Below are positions 62,153-64,000 of a DNA stretch of 64,000 nucleotides, in pieces. Source of the stretch: Panthera uncia. Its lineage: Eukaryota; Chordata; Mammalia; Carnivora; Felidae. Numbering within the stretch: position 1 is the stretch's first letter; the number at the start of each line of letters is the position of its first letter. The notes beneath the pieces were generated by a model. That model was not told the DNA's origin. It was given only the letters and a program-made list of their open reading frames with translations, and made no database searches. The stretch lies in NCBI RefSeq assembly GCF_023721935.1, contig NC_064807.1, positions 77,082,001 to 77,146,000 on the forward strand, read 5' to 3'. A program made the translations under genes and the position numbers.

Positions 62153-63879
62153 TCGGGTGTCTTGAGAAACCCGTGACATGCACCAAATACTCTGTGTTTC
62201 CTCGAGCACCTTCCACAGCACCAGGGGAGAATGGCCTTGACTTTAATGACGTTGAGCCGTTGAGTCCCCATTACAGGGCGAGTCCCTGAGACATGAAACT
62301 CTAAGTCCTGTGAACTCCAGGACCCAGCCCACCGTGGGTAACGTTAGATTCCTGTCACCTGACCACCACCTGTGGGTGCCAAGTACTTATGTGTCGAACG
62401 AGTGACTACATGAAGTTCCTTGAGAGAGTCTGATAATGAAGCTGCGGGTGCCTTTGGGCAGGACATCGCGTGAACCTCGAGCGACTAGATCGCTGGTCTG
62501 ACCCACGTCCGCACGCCCCGCCGTCTCAAGTTCAAAAAGCAGACATTTGGTCAGATACTTCACGGAAGGAAGCTCTCACAGTCGGCGTGCTCTCCGAGTC
62601 CGGCAAGTGCTACCAGGTAACCATGCCACGGGCCTGCGTAAAGACAGACCCCTGGGCCAACCGGGTCAGTTGTGACACGGTCGGGACGGGAGAACCCAAG
62701 GCCATCCAAAACTTCGAGGAGTCTCCGTAAGACCTAAAAAGGAAAGAGGATTTCTCGTTGCTCTTCCATTTGCATTTATAAAAAAGTAACTGTTGCATAT
62801 ATAAATAAGCCCAATTTAAAAATAAGAAACACATTTCGGATCATGTGGCTTGACATGATGCTCTCGTTCCACACCTCTCTCATCCGGGCCTTGAGGTGGG
62901 AGCGAAACTTGTAAGTGGAACAGTTAATTTAAGCAGCCCTCCCCGGGCCCATCTCCCCGCCAGTTTTTTAGACTTGGGAATGAAAGTTACGGGCAATAGA
63001 GAGAGAGAAAAAAAAAAAAGAGCAGCAGAAAAGAAGGGCAAGGTCTCGAGCACGTTTGTGCCAGCTCAGAAAGGAGAAGGACACAGGCTCTAAGTGGTCG
63101 TAACTGGCCAATGATGCTGAAGACAGGACACCAGCCGGGGCTTAGCATAGCCTGCGTGGCTCCGCCTCCCTCTGCTAGTCCCGCCCACAGGGGGGGGAGG
63201 AAGTGCTCATCTAACTGGCAGGCACCTGAAGTTCTAGGTCCTGTGTCACTAGTGGGCAGGGCGGGTCCCCGGTGTTACAGGCTTGCCCTTTTCTCCAACA
63301 TTCCACTTATGTTCATATGCAGGACATGTTTCCATTTCTTCTTTCCTGCTTCATGGCATGAGGAGAGCTCAAGGCTCAGGAGGGCACTCGGTCCCCATTC
63401 ATCTCCTCCCTGGGGTCTTGTCCTATATGTGACAGCCTGGCCGGGTCACTGCCCCAGCCAAGGGCTAGACAGCGGGGCTGACTTGGTGCATTAACACTGC
63501 AGAGGTAAACACGCCCATTCTCCTCCCTTCCCATGGTGGAGGTGATGATATCCAGCCATCCGTTTTCCAGAGGCAGACAGTTGCCATGATCTAGAGACAG
63601 TGAGGGCAGTTTGGCAGGAGGGGTGCAGGGGGAATTGGGGGGAACCTCACTCAAATCTCCTGTATGAGGAATGAGCACTTTGCACTGGGTATGGGAATCC
63701 CCTCGCTTTGTAAAAAGTCTAACTTGTCTCCCATTTGGGTGTTGCCTTTGTGTTTCTCTGTTCTCCCAGGCCCCCAAATACCATCAGCTCTGGGATCCTG
63801 CCCAGCCTGTCCTTCGCCTCACTCTCTAGAGGGTCTCACCCTCTCCCAACGGAGGGTGCCTCCATACACATCTGTGCCG
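62153..63879. other. Unassigned, longest stretch without a recognised repeat
   Basis: An L2-like scrap at about 62375-62405. An AT-rich patch at 62740-62830 contains TTGCATTTATAAAAAAG and GCATATATAAATAAGCCC. GC-box-like GGCTCCGCCTCCC and GTCCCGCCCAC occur at 63158-63188. Open frames of up to 133 codons (63111-63777) show no domain. Confidence 0.4.
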
Positions 63880-64000
63880 TCAGTATACATCAAGTACACG
63901 TCCCCAGTACATCTACCGATCTGTTGCCCCTCCAACATCTCCACTGGAATGTCTAAGAGGTATCTAAAATTTCACCTCCTCAAATCAGAATGACTGATTC
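63880..64000 (+). repeat. L2-like fragment at the window edge
   Basis: 'ctccactggaatgtctaaga' and 'ggtatctaaaatttcacctc' resemble an upstream sense L2 segment. Cut by the window end. Confidence 0.45.

Overview
This window is nuclear DNA from a cat-family carnivore. The diagnosis rests on about two dozen copies of the felid tRNA-derived SINE (CAN-SINE/SINEC_Fc type: a tRNA-like head starting GGGGCGCCTGGGTGGCTCAG, a B box near GGTTCGAGCCCC, a CT-rich middle and an AATAAATAAA-A tail), plus carnivore-type L1 ends. No protein-coding exon, rRNA, functional tRNA or CRISPR array could be supported. The longer open frames are all low-complexity tracts, repeat translations or antisense shadows. I read the window as intergenic or deep-intronic DNA. 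This does not exclude short exons, which cannot be recognised without splice evidence or homology search.

Layout. 0-6.5 kb: a GGAA purine tract broken by a 100-N assembly gap, old MIR/L2 fragments, one SINE, then an AT block holding a nearly intact Tc1/mariner-type MITE next to about 390 bp of palindromic TATA/CATATG repeat. 6.8-11.6 kb: MIR/L2 remnants around an AT-rich unique block, and a pair of SINEs of different age. 11.6-14.1 kb: a 2.5 kb old L1 3' part lying between MIR-like remnants, with two internal microsatellite expansions. 15-19 kb: three more L1 pieces, two carrying SINEs. 19-32 kb: L2/MIR fragments, six SINEs, an ancient LTR-like family, and two perfect inverted repeats (27361-27383 and 30564-30596). 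32.5-35.5 kb: a TG repeat, a unique block ending in AP-1-like and TATA-like motifs, and an L1 end with a SINE. 36-42 kb: MaLR-like LTR fragments, a GC-richer block with long G/C homopolymers, and a canonical G-quadruplex motif. 43-50 kb: MIR/L2/SINE-rich. 50.19-50.52 kb: a dense CpG island with no recognisable gene. 51.9-52.8 kb: a hAT-type MER element and a near-consensus CTCF site. 54.8-59.5 kb: MaLR LTRs, an L2 with SINE and LTR insertions inside it, and a young L1 end. 60-64 kb: a SINE, an AT-rich homeodomain-motif block, a 48-bp tandem duplication and unassigned sequence.

No operon-like cooperation exists here. The likely functional parts are regulatory: the CpG island, the CTCF motif, the TATA/AP-1 block and several repeat-free AT-rich blocks that may be conserved enhancers. 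Everything else is transposon strata. L2 and MIR are oldest, then MaLR, hAT and mariner pieces, then old L1, and last the carnivore L1 and felid SINEs inserted into them. Repeat boundaries are read by eye and are approximate to about 5-20 bp unless a target-site duplication fixes them.
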